Assembly: GCF_963583255.1 (NCBI RefSeq)
Contig: NC_084804.1
Coordinates: 35,632,453 to 35,696,452, forward strand
Length of the DNA: 64,000 nt
Direction: 5' to 3'
Source: Pyrus communis
Taxonomy: Eukaryota; Streptophyta; Magnoliopsida; Rosales; Rosaceae
Shown here one piece after another: positions 46,992 to 59,069 of the stretch (the stretch's first letter is position 1; every line of letters starts with the position of its first letter). The position numbers and the translations under genes are program-made. The notes beneath the pieces are model-generated. The model did not search any database. It was given only the letters and a program-made list of their open reading frames with translations, and was not told the origin of the DNA.

Positions 46992-48142
46992 TGTTTGGGC
47001 CCAAAATAATATTATTGGGCCAAGCGTAGGTTTGTGTTCGGCCCAAACCTTCTTCAAATGTATTATGGGCTATCTGGTGGTCCTAAGCTGCTCAGTTAAG
47101 GCAGTTGAGTCCTACTGCAAGAATGAGTTATTTGGATAAGAGCAGATGGGTCGAAGTCCTAGTACAATAAGGGGTCCTAATACAATGAGGATTCTTGGCC
47201 GGAAATGAATACAGCCTGAAAAAGGGGTGAGTTCAAAGTCCTAATAGGAGTAGGATTGGTCGAGATAAGGTTGGATCAGAATGAGAAGTCCTAGTCCGAA
47301 TATGGTTTCAACTCGATCTTAAGAAGGGTTTGTTGCTATAAATAGATAGCAAAATGCATCATTCAAAGCCCCTCCAATTCAGCACACAACTGCCCTGCGC
47401 AAACCTCTCAAACATCTTAAGATTTTTTATTTTCTTTTTTCGCTGACACACCTTCAGTTTAAATAAACAGCACTATGAAGGTAACTGGCGAACATCTTCA
47501 GTTTGGATAAACAGTACTGTTGCCATAGAATCAGTCGACCGAGGAGCATCTTCAGTTTAGATAAACAACACTGCATCGAGGCTAACTGGTTACTTATCCA
47601 AGTCTCGGTCGAGAAGGGTTTTCGAATCCTTATTGGCAGAGGTCATCTTATTAGCCTTCTCGGCGAGGTAAAGTGTTACAAGTTACAACATTCGGCACAT
47701 TGAATGCTGAATGATTTTATGATTAGCTACTCACAAGTGAGTTTCAGAGTTCGGCAGTCTGACGGCTGAACAACATTTACCATCAAGACATACATTTCCT
47801 TTGAGTACTTGTGTCCATATAGTCTGGGGTTGATTCGACGTGCTTATACTTTTACGAATATAATCACTGTGACCGAATCCGGCGCCGACGATTCATGAAC
47901 TTTGCAGAACTAGCAGCTTTGTCTTCAGGCTCGAGAACCTGAGGGCCGAGACTTGTTTCTTCCTCGGCCACAATCGCAAGATCAAGAAATCAGCAACGTG
48001 CTCAACACAACATCAACAAATTGTACTCCTAGGCCAAGCTCGGCCGACGAGTTGTTACGCCTGCATCAATCGAAAGACGTAGTTAGCTCGTTAGTTACTC
48101 GGCCTACACGCCATGTAGGCTTGGTAGTTTTTAGGGTCAACA
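46992..48142 (+). repeat. 5' LTR of the Tat element
   Basis: 1151 bp, TGTTTGGGCCCAAAATAATA to TTTTAGGGTCAACA. A TATA-like GCTATAAATAGATAG lies near 47337. Three near-repeats of the phrase CATCTTCAGTTTRGATAAACA occur between 47450 and 47575. Confidence 0.85.
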
Positions 48143-48619
48143 TTTTGGCACGTGCAGTAGGACACAGTGCTAAAGCTTTGGAGTTCATGACCATTGAGAC
48201 ACGGTCGGTAAAAAAGAAAATAGTCATGGGAAAGTTAACGACCAACTTGCCAACTCAGGGTCTTGGACAAGATTTGCCACAGGTACAAAATCCCCTCATT
48301 AATGTAACACCCGAGGTTGCAAGTGCGACACACCAAGAAAAGGAAGTTTGCCTCGGCAGCCAACCTCGCAACGCAGAAATTCCCAACAAAATCGCAGGCA
48401 TTTTAATCGAAGGAATAGTGGAAGACTGCGACAAAGATGGTGGGGAAGGTTTTGATCCCCCGACTAGGTCGTTTCTTCGAAGACGACTTGATGAGCAATC
48501 TCAGCAGGTTAAATAGTCGGTTGGCCAAAAAATGAACTTGCTTGAAGTAATACAAAGTAATGGTGATACACATACTAGATTTCTTGAACTATTGGTCAGT
48601 AAAGCCTTCGAAGATGGAC

Positions 48620-49900
48620 ATGTCGGTTAACCTCGACCACTTCCATTTAAGAGTGTTCCACTGCAAGCCGAGACAGGATCTGCTTGGCTCCAGCCAATTA
48701 ACTTGGAAAAAAGAGGAAGATCAAGCAGTAGATTAGACGGACTCGACCAGGAAGGGGAAACAGCATCCGTCAATATGACCGAAGTCCAGAGGATGATTGA
48801 ATCGGCCTTAAAAAAGGGGTCGAAGTTTCCAGAGTTCATCCATCCATACCTGGCTTATGTGGAGAAGTTTGAAAATCCTAAAAGCTTCAAGATCCCGGAT
48901 TTCAGCCTTTTCGTTGGAAAATCATCCTTATCTTCGTTAGAACATGTAGCTCGGTTCACTGCGCAATATGGAGACGTTAATAGCGACTTTCATAAAATGC
49001 GACTATTCAACTTCTCACTAACAGGTTTGGCATTCACTTGGTACATGAACCTCCCACCTAACTCCGTCCAAAGTTGGAAGGAACTGGTCGAAAAATTCCA
49101 TGAACAATTCTACCGACTGGGAATGGAAATGTCAGTTTCATCATTAGCAAGAATGGCTCAAGAATCAGACGAGTCGCTAATGGAATAATTAACAAGGTTC
49201 AAGTCGGGCAAAAATTGGTGCCGAGTACCTCTCCCTAAAGTTGAATTCGTCAGAATCACTCTAAATGGCCTGGATGTGGAATACAAAAAGAAATTCCTGG
49301 GGGCAAATATTCGAGATATGTACGAACTGGCCCAGCACTTTGAGTAGTATGAGTATTTGCTCCAAGAGGAAAAAAATCTCAAAATCCTCATCCAGGGGAA
49401 TGATATACAAGAATCCCACGATTAGTTACGCATTGGCCGAAAACGAGGATTCCCAATACGCCAGTGTAGATGCGGCTGAGATAGTAATAGATAAACCATA
49501 CGTTTGCAAGGCATTAACTCAAAATAAGTCCAATGATGCCAAAACCCACTCGGCCTCTGAAGAAACGATTAAAACATCGAAAGTCTACAATTTCGATATC
49601 ACCAAGGCTGATGCAATTTTCGACCAGTTGTTGTTAACAAAGATCATAAAACTTCAACCCGGACATAACATTCCTAAAGCCGAAGAGTTGAAAGGCAAAA
49701 CATATTGCAAGTACCATAACTCGAACAAGCGTACCACCAACAATTGCGTCGTGTTCCGTCATGCCATTCAAAGCTGGATTGATAAGAGCAAGCTAAAATT
49801 TGCTGAGAAACAGATGGCTATCGACATTAATCCCTTTCCCTAGATGACAATTGGCATGGTGGATGCTCATCTGCCTAAAAACAAAGGGAAGGGGAAGGCC
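48620..49900 (+). pseudogene. Tat gag remnant
   Basis: 48703-49188 encodes the gag retrotransposon domain: FIHPYLAYVEKFENPKSFKI, FTAQYGDVNSDFHKMRLFNF, FTWYMNLPPNSVQSWKELVE. A stop at 49186 is followed in frame by more gag sequence (VPLPKVEFVRITLNGL). 49430-49843 continues with CKYHNSNKRTTNNCVVFRHA, a region typical of Tat gag near the zinc-binding segment, and ends before 49843. At least three stops break it. Confidence 0.85.
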
Positions 49901-51155
49901 GAGTTCATCTCAATATAACATGTCCGTAAGCAAAACTCTCAGCCGCGACTCAAGATTGATTTATTTTGAAATGAACCGCCGATAGAGTTTTTGGGACCGG
50001 CCATAGTCGAATCTATGTCAAGCTTCAGTACCGAAGAGGCTAATGGACCAATGGTTTTGTGCGGCCGTTGTAAAACACACGTCATGTTGACCAAACCTAA
50101 AGAGAAAACACCTCAGGCTCCAACTTCATGGCAACCGTCCACGGCCGCAGCAACACCTCCAAAGGAACTCGGTATCGGCCAATGCCATAAGGTGTTTGAG
50201 AGACTCGGCCCTCAAGTACGAACAAATGGTCCTCAGCCAGACAACATCTTAACTTTGACGCGCCATTTTATAATGAAGACTATTACTTGCGTAACTCCAG
50301 TAGTTCGAGTTCATCAATGAGTAAAAAAACCTTCAAGCCACCTAAGCCCCGCGACCAATGTTGGTATAGTTATAATTCTCCTACTGGCATGTACGCGGCA
50401 TTATCCAAATCTCAAAAACTATGCCGCCAGAGGATAAACTGTATGGCTCGACGACAGGAAACACAAGCTAATTCGACTACTAGATGGCAGCCAAAAGAAG
50501 CAGCAGGAAGCGGAGATGACCGACTAACCCCAACCATTATGGCCGAATTACTTTAAGAGGAAAAAACAATTGATCACGACTTCGAAACCACCATTGAAGA
50601 GTGCAAAAACCGCATCAAACTCCTTCTTCGGCCTGGGGAGATGAAAGCTCGTCTCGAGCATTTTAGACAAAAAGCCAAATACAAGATTCCCCCATTACCC
50701 TCGCAAGAACCATTAATTAAAGTTCGGCGGAATCTACATCTTCCATTCCTCGGTGAATCTTTAGAGTACATACGAGAATTTCACAAGAAACATTCTGCCA
50801 ATGATTTATATGGCATGCCGAAGGCACGTCAAGAAACCCTCGACCTGGCATTAACTTGTTCCGATGCTAAACAGATTATCCAGAAAACCACTGATCGAGT
50901 AATAAAAGCTAGGTTTCAGCATATATGTGAGGCTCGAGTCCTTGGCTTCGAGGTCGACCCATACATAGACATAGACATCGTCAAGCTTCCTTTTTCCCTT
51001 GAAGATCTCCAACATTTGCGATATCATTTCAAAGTTTTCTCAGATGTATCCTTTTCGGCCTTACGATCGATGAGAAGGACCTTGTGGTGCTTCTAGATGC
51101 ATATCTAGACACAAGGAATGCCCGAATTGCCTATGACAAATAAGCCTATAAAATT
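49901..51155 (+). pseudogene. Tat gag-protease linker region, disrupted
   Basis: Open blocks at 50287-50556 and 50641-51096 encode low-similarity, basic sequence (LEHFRQKAKYKIPPLPSQEP, RVIKARFQHICEARVLGFEV). Such a linker precedes the protease in many Tat elements. No domain is recognised with confidence. Confidence 0.5.
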
Positions 51156-52148
51156 TTGCAGGGACAAAATCAAACCTCAGCATCGAGCATGCTTGAAGAC
51201 AACAACCATAATGAACCAGGCCCAGGTACCATTCCACAAGAGCAAGCATCCGATGAGGCAGAAGAAGACCATGACAAGAATGATCAAAAGCATGATACTG
51301 CCCCCGATCACCCGGATGAAGACGACCAGGACCCGATGGGTCCCTCAGTCCTTGAAAACATGGAAATCAGCATAGTTTATGTTTTACCCGCTGAATTTCG
51401 ACCAACCACACACCAGCCAAATTGCTTGGATAGGGACATGGTTGCCGAGGAAACAACACAAGTCGATTTCATCACCACCAAAGAAGATGGAAAAACGAAT
51501 AAGGACGAAAAACTTAAAGCAGCCCTGGCCGAATTGTTTCCCTGCTCCTCTTCCGTTAATCTCCAACATCTAAAGCCGTTGTACGTTACGGCTCATATTG
51601 AAGGATACCCAATTTCTAAGGTGTTTGTCGATTGTGGAGCCACAGTCAACATCATGCCTATATCCATCATGAAAGCATTACACCACTCCAATGCCGAACT
51701 CATACTATCAGGAATAACAATGAGCAGCTTCATCAACGACAAGTCCCAAACCAAAGAGGTGATTCTGTTAGAAGTAAGTGTTGTATGTGGTAACCACATA
51801 ACTGCATTCTTTATAATTGACTCAAAGACTGAATATAACGCATTGCTTGGTCGTGATTGGATCCATCAAACGAGATGTATTCCTTTGTTGCTCTACCAGG
51901 TTCTCATCTTTTGGGACAACAAATCGGTTGTGGTCCACCTAGCCGATAATCAGTCGTTCAAAACCAACATGATCCAGGCCCGCTATCATGATGATCATGT
52001 CGGCTATATTACCCTACAGGGTTTTAACAAGGATGCACAGCCGACTCGAATCTCAGTCAAGAAAGCCAACAAGGTAGGCACCAAGACTATACACCAGGAT
52101 TCGGCGAGGCTCGGCTTGGCAGACTTAATTACCAACACCGATGACTGA
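51156..52148 (+). pseudogene. Tat aspartic protease region, longest open frame of the element
   Basis: A 330-codon frame. After an acidic His/Asp-rich start it has HIEGYPISKVFVDCGATVNI, the retropepsin active site region. The usual DSGA reads DCGA here, with the catalytic Asp kept. FFIIDSKTEYNALLGRDWIH follows, the second conserved protease block. It is an internal piece of a gag-pol polyprotein; the apparent start at 51156 is not a real initiation site. Confidence 0.8.
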
Positions 52149-52429
52149 CGCCAAACAAGAAAGGCGTCGGGCCGCAGTTTCATCTACCATGGAACGTTTG
52201 CTGGCTCATTGGTATGCTATTTCCAAGCATCCACACTTAGGCATAAACTTAATCGAATTTTTGGCCAAGGGAGATAACGGCCCATTATTATCGTTAGACA
52301 AAGTTCAGGCCGTGCCGGCCGAACTCAAAGACAGTCGACCCCAAGTCAAGGAGTCGATTAGAAGAAATAAATGTTGGAACAACCAATGACCCTTGGTCAC
52401 TATTTATTAGTGCATTGTTACCTAACTCC

Positions 52430-53690
52430 ATGAAGATTGACCTTTGTAAATTGCTAAACGAGTTTAAAGATTGTTTTGCTTGGAGTTATCATGAAATGCC
52501 GGCCCTTGATCGGAATCTCGTTGAACATGAATTACGCATCAAAGCTAGTTGTAAGCGTTTCTGATAGCCCCATCACCGATTCTCGACCAAAGTACAGCTC
52601 GGCATAAAAGATGAACTAGTACGACTTTTAAAAGCTGGGTTTATTTAGACCGCTCAATACGCCGATGGGCTAGCCAATATCATCCCGGTGCTAAAGAAAA
52701 ATGGTGCCCTACGCATCCGTATCAATTTATGAAATTTGAATCTGGCCACTACTAAGGATGAATACCCAATGCCGATCTCAGATTTGTTAATCGATGCTAC
52801 AACCAATCATGAAATATTGTCCATCATGGACGGCCATGCTGGCTACAATCAGATCTTTATAGCTGAAGTTAAGACTCACAAAACCTCTTTTCGTTGCCTG
52901 GGGGCACTGACACATACGAATGGTTCGTCATGCCATTCGGCCTCAAGAACGCTGGTGCCACATACCAACAAGCTATGAATACCATATTCCATGATTTGAT
53001 TGGTACGGTCATAGAAGTATATATCAATGATGTGGTAGTGAAATCGAAGAGCCGCCGAACCCATCTGGATGATCTTCGGCAAGCATTCCTTCGTATGCGC
53101 CAATATAATCTCAAAATGCACCCGGCCAAGTGCGCTTTTGGTGTATTGGCTGGTAACTTCTTGGGTTTTCTTGTGCATCATCGTGGCATCGAAGTAGACG
53201 AAAGTAAAGCTCGCGCAATCATTAGCGCCTCACCCCCGACGACCAAGAAGCAACTCCTGTCGTTACTCGGGAAGATAAATTTTCTCCATCGTTTCATAGC
53301 TGATTCGGCGGGTAAAATGAAAGTGTTCTCTACGCTCTTAAAACTTAAGGACTCAGATAGATTTGAGTGGCAAGAAGAACATCATGCAACTTGCACGCAA
53401 CTCAAATTCTTCCTTACAACACCACCAGTACTCGTACCACCTCGACACGATAGGCCTCTTAAACTGTACATTTCGATGGCCGATGAGTCCATCGGTTGCC
53501 TCATCAACAATGCTGGGCATGAACAAGCTATCTTTTATCTCAGCCAGAATCTGAATTCACTTGAGGTCAATTATTCACCTGTCGAGAAACTTTGCTTGGC
53601 TTTGTTTTTCGCCGCGTCTAAACTTCGACATTACATGCTCCCATCAGTTACACAGGTCATTGCCTAGATAAATGTTATTCGTTACATACT
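52430..53690 (+). pseudogene. Tat reverse transcriptase, catalytic motif changed
   Basis: 52430-52890 holds the RT fingers/palm start (DEYPMPISDLLIDATTNHEI, MDGHAGYNQIF), with stops near 52561 and 52649. 52894-53667 continues FVMPFGLKNAGATYQQAMNT and then VYINDVVVKS, where the family has YxDD; the codon at 53026-53028 encodes Asn. FLGFLVHHRGIEVDESKARA and the start of RNase H (PLKLYISMADESIGCLI) follow. A frameshift lies near 52890. Confidence 0.85.
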
Positions 53691-54470
53691 TACTCGGCCT
53701 ATAGTGAAAGGCTGAATTGGGAAATGGACAATGGCATTATCAGAGTTCAGTTTGCAATACGTGCCACAAAAAGCCATCAAAATTCAAGCCCTAGTCGATT
53801 TTTTGGCCCAACACCCTTCTCCTTATGGTTTCGGGGGCAACAAAGTCGACATCGGATTAGTCAAAACACGAGACAACTACTAGATGATGCACTTTGATGG
53901 TTATAACACCTCAGACTCGGCTAGTGTTGGCATCATCATTCAATCTCTCGACCACTACCGTTGGTATCTCTCTCTCAAATTAGACTTCAATTGTACAAAT
54001 AATTAGGCTGAATATGAAGCTCTTATCATCGACCTTCACGTCCTTCACGACTTAAGAGCAGCCCGTGCCCTCGTCTTTGGTGATTCTGAACTGGTGATTA
54101 ACTAACTAAACGACATTTTTCGTTGCATAAGTTGTACTTTGGCGCCCTATCACATTGGCTGAGTCCTTTAAAGGAATTACATTTGAGCACATTTCGCGTG
54201 TTTGAAACACTAACGTAGATGAACTCGCCCAAATAGCCTCCGGAGCACAACTCTTGGGGGGCGAGCTAGGCCGAGCAACATCTATAGGACAACGATCTTA
54301 CCTAGCCTTGGTTAATCAACAAGTTATCCAGCGCAATCATGTGATATGTACACGAGTAATGTCTTTACCATCGTTGCTAGAAAGGAGATCCTGTAGAAGT
54401 ATGTGCTATAGAGACGTTGCCAGACGATTGGAGAAGGGCGATTATACGATACCTCGATAACCCCAGTGAC
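53691..54470 (+). pseudogene. Tat RNase H remnant
   Basis: From about 53884: MMHFDGYNTSDSASVGIIIQ, then AEYEALIIDLHVLHDLRAAR and VFGDSELVIN, matching an RNase H fold with catalytic Asp, Glu and Asp positions. In-frame stops occur at about 54005 and 54103. Confidence 0.75.
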
Positions 54471-54559
54471 AAACACGACCGGAGGACAAGAGTCCATGCC
54501 ACAAACTACGTGTCATACCAGAATGAGTTATATCGAAAAGGTGAGGATGGTTTATTGTT

Positions 54560-55640
54560 ATTGTGCCTCAACCCATAGGAGGCTGCCCGAGTAATCGTCG
54601 AAGTACACGAAGGGATTTGTGGGGCTCACCAATCTAAACTTAAAATGCGTTGGTTGCTTCGCCGACACAGCTACTTCTAGCCGAGTATATTAAAGGATTG
54701 CATTGAATATGCATGAGGATGCATACAGTGTCAAATTCACGGACCTATACAAAGAGTCCTGGTCAAATTACTTCACTCAATTACCAAACCATGGCCGTTC
54801 AGAGGGTGGGCATTGGGCATAATCAAAAAAATCACGCCATCTTCTGAAGCAGCAAAACACGCATGGATACTAATGGCAACTGATTACTTCACTAAGTGGG
54901 TCGAAGTAAAATCATACGCCGAGTTAACAACCAAAGAAGTTTGCAATTTTGTAGAGGAAAATATTGTGACTAGATTCGGCGTACTAGAAATGATCATAAC
55001 TAACAATGACACAATCTTTACAGCCAACAAGTTTAAAGAGTACACGGCAAGTCTAAATATTCGAATTGAGCAATATACACCGTATTATCCATAGGCGAAT
55101 AGGTAGGCCGAAGCAAGTAATAAGGTTTTGATCGGCATTCTTGAAAAAAGGGTAAGAGAGAGGCCTGGTATATGGCATTTAAAGCTAAATGAAACATTAT
55201 GGGACTATCGAACTTCACCCTGATCAACCACCAGAACGACTCCATATGCATTAACCTATGGACATGATGTTATGTTACCAGTCGAGCTGAGTATAAATTC
55301 ATTGCAAGTGATCGAACAAAGTAGTTTGTTTAGTTTCGAATACAGTTAAGCCATGAGACAAGAGTTGGAAGACTTAGAAGAAATTCGGCTTGACACTTAT
55401 AACTTATTAATGACACAGAAAAAGATTGCCGAGCGAGCTTATAATCGGCGTGTCATACAAAAAACGTTCGGCGAAAGAGAGTTGGTATGGTAAACTGTGC
55501 TACCAGTTGGAATTAAAGACCCTAGGTTCGGAAAATGGTCATCGGATTGGGAGGGACCATTCGTCATTCACAAATTCTCAGCAAGGGGGCATACTACCTC
55601 AAGGATCGGACTGGATTAGTTCATATGTTGCCAATTAATA
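54560..55640 (+). pseudogene. Tat integrase remnant
   Basis: H2C2-type part: GICGAHQSKLKMRWLLRRHS, CIQCQIHGPIQ. Core: MATDYFTKWVEVKSYAELTT (first Asp), RFGVLEMIITNNDTIFTANK (the position of the second Asp in NND), then LKLNETLWDYRTSP. The C-terminus has YALTYGHDVMLPVELSINSL and WEGPFVIHKFS. Several TAG/TAA/TGA codons interrupt it. Confidence 0.85.
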
Positions 55641-55784
55641 GGAAATTTTTAAAGAAATACTACCTAGTCACTTGGGAGATGCGAGAATAAATATCATTTC
55701 ATTAAATTTATAAAAGGACGTACAAGTACATTTATAAAAGGTTCTTAAAATTCTAGGGGGTCAAAGGAAGAAAGGTTTCAAGAG

Positions 55785-56735
55785 TAGCTTTCAACTCCAG
55801 CCATCTTACTTTGCTCAGTATAATTTCAGCCTACCTCATATTCTTGTTAAGTTGAAGTTGCTGAATCTACTTTATGCCAGCCGCGAAATCCATCAGTTGA
55901 GCCTTATTCATCTCAACATCCCTCTCGAGTTCTGAAGCAACAGCCGACCTTTGTTATTGAAGCTCGACAATTTGACGTTGAAGCTCAAAAATTTGGCGAT
56001 CAAAGCCGATCAGCTGCGTCTTCTTTGCTTTTATAGCCTCAACCTCCGACCGGCTAGCCTCATGAGCAATCTTTGCTGCCTTTAGGTCATCTTCGGCCCG
56101 GAAAGCTTGTTCAAAAGTGATAAAATGCTACCAGGTCCGCTCTAAAAGATCAGACAAATAGATGACATTTTCGGTGCTCAAAAAACCGCCGTCTGCAAAG
56201 TCATTCATGCATTTTCCTACGACGCAGAGAGGGATATGATTTCTTGCAGCTTGGCAAAAACACAGGATTCGACCATGGTCTCCACAGGCTCGGCCAATGC
56301 AGCAGAAGAACCAGCTGCCCCAGAAGTGCTCAAGAGTAGAGCGTCAAGCTCGACCTCCCATGAAGGCTGCACAGGAAAAGATTTTAAGCAGAAGGAAAAA
56401 TTATAAGAAACATAGCAGAGGGAACTTGTTTTAAACCTACCGAGATGAGACTTCGGCCATGTCCCCTAGTTCATTACTCGAACCCAAAGAGCTCAATGGC
56501 CTTTGAGGAATTATAAGAAAAATTATAAGAAACATAGCACGGGTTCTAGGCAATGATCTTTGAGGAGGTTGGTAATGGACGTTAGGACGTTGTCTTTAAA
56601 GAGTGGTCTCAAGATCTGATGCGAAGCGCTTGAGTCACCTTCAAATCACAAGTTTTTTATGGCGCTCCAGTCAATAAAGTCCCGACACTTGGTACATTCG
56701 TCGGAGAGCTTGGAAATAAAGGTGTTGGAAGCCAT
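55785..56735 (-). pseudogene. Antisense ORF (aORF) of the Tat element
   Basis: Between pol and the 3' LTR, the minus strand opens at 56735 with MASNTFISKLSDECTKCRDF and IDWSAIKNL before a stop. After probable intron junctions (GTAG|GTTTAA and GTGCAG|CCTTC on the minus strand) it continues to about 55790 with FEQAFRAEDDLKAAKIAHEA and KAKKTQLIGFDRQIFELQRQ, a strongly coiled-coil, charged sequence. Tat-lineage elements are known to carry antisense ORFs here. At least four stops inactivate it. The protein's role in the family is not established. Confidence 0.65.
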
Positions 56736-57238
56736 TATGGAGAGCTCGAAGAATTTCTGGGTTTTCTAGGATTTTGAAGACAAAATGGCAAGAGGATTTT
56801 CAAGGTTTCTGGAAGCGTAAAATGCAAATGGAAGGGATTTAGGTATTTATAGGCGTTTCGAGAGGAAGGTCAAACGTTTGATTTTCAAACTTTAGTGCGA
56901 AATCAACCAGGAAATCACTAATCATTATGGATATCTAGGGAATCTAAGGAATCTAGAGGATAGGATCGAGGTTTTTGTGGTTTAAGGGCGCACGATTGCG
57001 TGTTGCGACAGATTTAATGCATTAATACGGAAGAGACGTTTCGGCTGACGCATGTTTCCGAGGGTCATGATTAAGGGCTACTAGGTTAACCAAAGGATTG
57101 ACATGCGGTAAGACGAGCAGGGGAATTCAGATCGTGCGATCGTGCTTCATAAATGGGCTCAATGGATAGGATGTTTAAGGCTTTTCATTATCCTGTAGTT
57201 ATCTTGTAGGGTTTAATTTCACTTCTTCAAGGTCGAAA
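56736..57238. other. Promoter-like spacer between the aORF and the 3' LTR
   Basis: Minus-strand reading gives GCCTATAAATACCTAAATCC (about 56838-56857), a good TATA box about 100 bp upstream of the aORF start. This supports an independent antisense promoter. No other feature is seen. Confidence 0.5.
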
Positions 57239-58360
57239 GTAGGTTTGTGTTTGGCCCAAAGCCTCTTCAAATGTACTATCGGCTGTCTGGTGGTCCTAAG
57301 CCGCTTAATTAGTGCAGTCGAGTCCTATTGCAAGAAAGAGTGATTTGGATAAGAGTGGATGGGTCAAAGTCCTAGTACGATAAGGGGTCCTAATACAATG
57401 AGGATTCTTGGCCAGAAACGAACATGGCCTGGAAAAGGGGTGAGTTCAAAGTCCTAATAGGAGTAGGATTAGTCGAGATAAGGTTAGATCAGAATGAGAA
57501 GTCCTAGTCTGAATATAGTTTCAACTCGATCTTAAGGAGGATTTGTTGCTATAAATAGAGAGAAAAGTGCATCATTCAAAGCCCCTCAAATTCAGCACAC
57601 AACTGCCTTGCGTAAACCTCTCAAACATCTTGAGATTTTTTATTTTCTTTTTCCGCCAACACACCTTCAGTTCAGATAAACAGCACTGTGAAGGCAACCG
57701 GTGAACATCTTCAGTTTGGATAAACAATATTGTTGTCGTAGAATCAGCTGACCAAAGAGCATCTTCACTTTGGATAAACAGCATTGTGTCGAGGCCAACT
57801 GGTTACCTATCTAAGTCTCGGTCGAGAAAGGTTTCCGAATCCTTATTGGTAGAGGTCATCTTATTAGCCTTCTCAGCGAGGTAAGGTGTTACAAATTACG
57901 ACATTCGGCACATTAAACGCCGAGTGATTTTATGATTGGAAACTCACAAGTGAGTTTCAAAGTTTGACATTCTGGCGGCCAAACCACATTTACCATTAAG
58001 ACATACATCTCCTTTGAGTACTTGTGTCCATATAGTCTGGTGTCGATTTGACGTGCTTATACTCTTACGAATATAATCACTGTGACCGAATCGTCGATGC
58101 CCGATTCGGTTACAGGCTCAAGAATCTAAGGGCCTGGTCTTCAGGCTCAAGAATCTAAGGGCCAAGACTTGTTTCCTTCCTCGGCCATAATTGCAAGATC
58201 AAGAAGTCAGCAACGCGCTCAACTCAACATCAACAAATTGTACTCCTCGGCCAAGCTCTGCCGACGAGTTGGCACGCCCCGCATCAACCAAATGATGTAG
58301 TTAGCTCATTAGTTACTCGGCCTATGCGCCACGTAGGCTTCGCAGTTTTTAGGGTCAACA
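57239..58360 (+). repeat. 3' LTR of the Tat element
   Basis: Matches the 5' LTR from TAGGTTTGTGTTYGGCCCAAA to TTTTTAGGGTCAACA. It lacks the first about 35 bp, which are replaced by unrelated sequence before 57239. A 20-30 bp local duplication (CAGGCTCAAGAATCTAAGGGCC, two copies near 58110-58165) replaces part of the 5' LTR sequence near 47890-47950. Confidence 0.8.
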
Positions 58361-59069
58361 GTAACAACCATAAAATAGAATATTATTAAGAATATGGATA
58401 GAAAACACCTTGAAAATAAACTTGAATCGTTAAAAGCTCTCCAAAGCCAAAGTATTGCGTTCTCCCCCCCCCCCCCCCTTTTTTTTAACCTAATGGCTAA
58501 AAAGCCTTATTTATACTACTAGAAAATAAAATTCTTCCTATAAAAGGTCTTAGAATAAAATTAGGAAACATAATAAAATAATAAAACAGAAAATAAAAGG
58601 TTTCCTATTTGAACTAGAATTCGGAGTTCTTAGAAAATTAGTCTTTTGACTAACCAAATCAACTCCAATTTGGTCCAATAGGTCTCTTTCGAAAGTTGAA
58701 GTCGTCCCCTACAAATTCTTAGAAGGAATCTTCCTCACAATATGACATCTTGACCTCCAAAATACCCAAAACGTCGAGAAATGTCAATCTGGGAAAGCTA
58801 CGCGTTGGGCCTTCTTTTCATCGCCACAGTCAAATGGCTTGGTAGAAAAATCTAGAATTTTGATAGAATCATCTTGAAAGGCACACGAACATCTTCCAAT
58901 TGGAATCACTGCAAAATTCATCCGTTTGATTACTTTTTTTGCTCCAGAGGAAACAGAATGTCCTATATTGAAAATATAAAGCAAAGTATCAAAATTCTAC
59001 CAAAATAACCAATAAATTATAACTAAGATTAGGGTCAAATATATAGTATAAAATGGACTCATCACTATG

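Larger units (their letters stand above)
46992..58360 (+). mobile_element. Ty3/gypsy Tat-type retrotransposon, 11.4 kb, innermost of the nest
   Basis: LTRs at 46992-48142 and 57239-58360 flank gag, protease, RT, RNase H and integrase on the plus strand and an antisense ORF after pol. The left flank CTAAC and right flank GTAAC fit a 5-bp TSD with one change. Primer-site-like TTTTGGCACGTGCAGTAGGA follows the 5' LTR. The pol frames have several stops, and RT has a catalytic substitution, so the element is not autonomous now. Confidence 0.85.
46214..59064 (-). repeat. Solo LTR of the TGATGAGTCC family, minus strand, split by a Tat element, TSD CTATG
   Basis: On the minus strand it begins TGATGAGTCCATTTTATAC (59064) and ends GGTAAAATCCCTATCA (46214). 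CTATG flanks it at 46209-46213 and 59065-59069. It matches the solo LTR at 39449-40907 in full, except that 46992-58360 is a later insertion. A 15-base C-run near 58466 lies in the right half. Confidence 0.85.
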
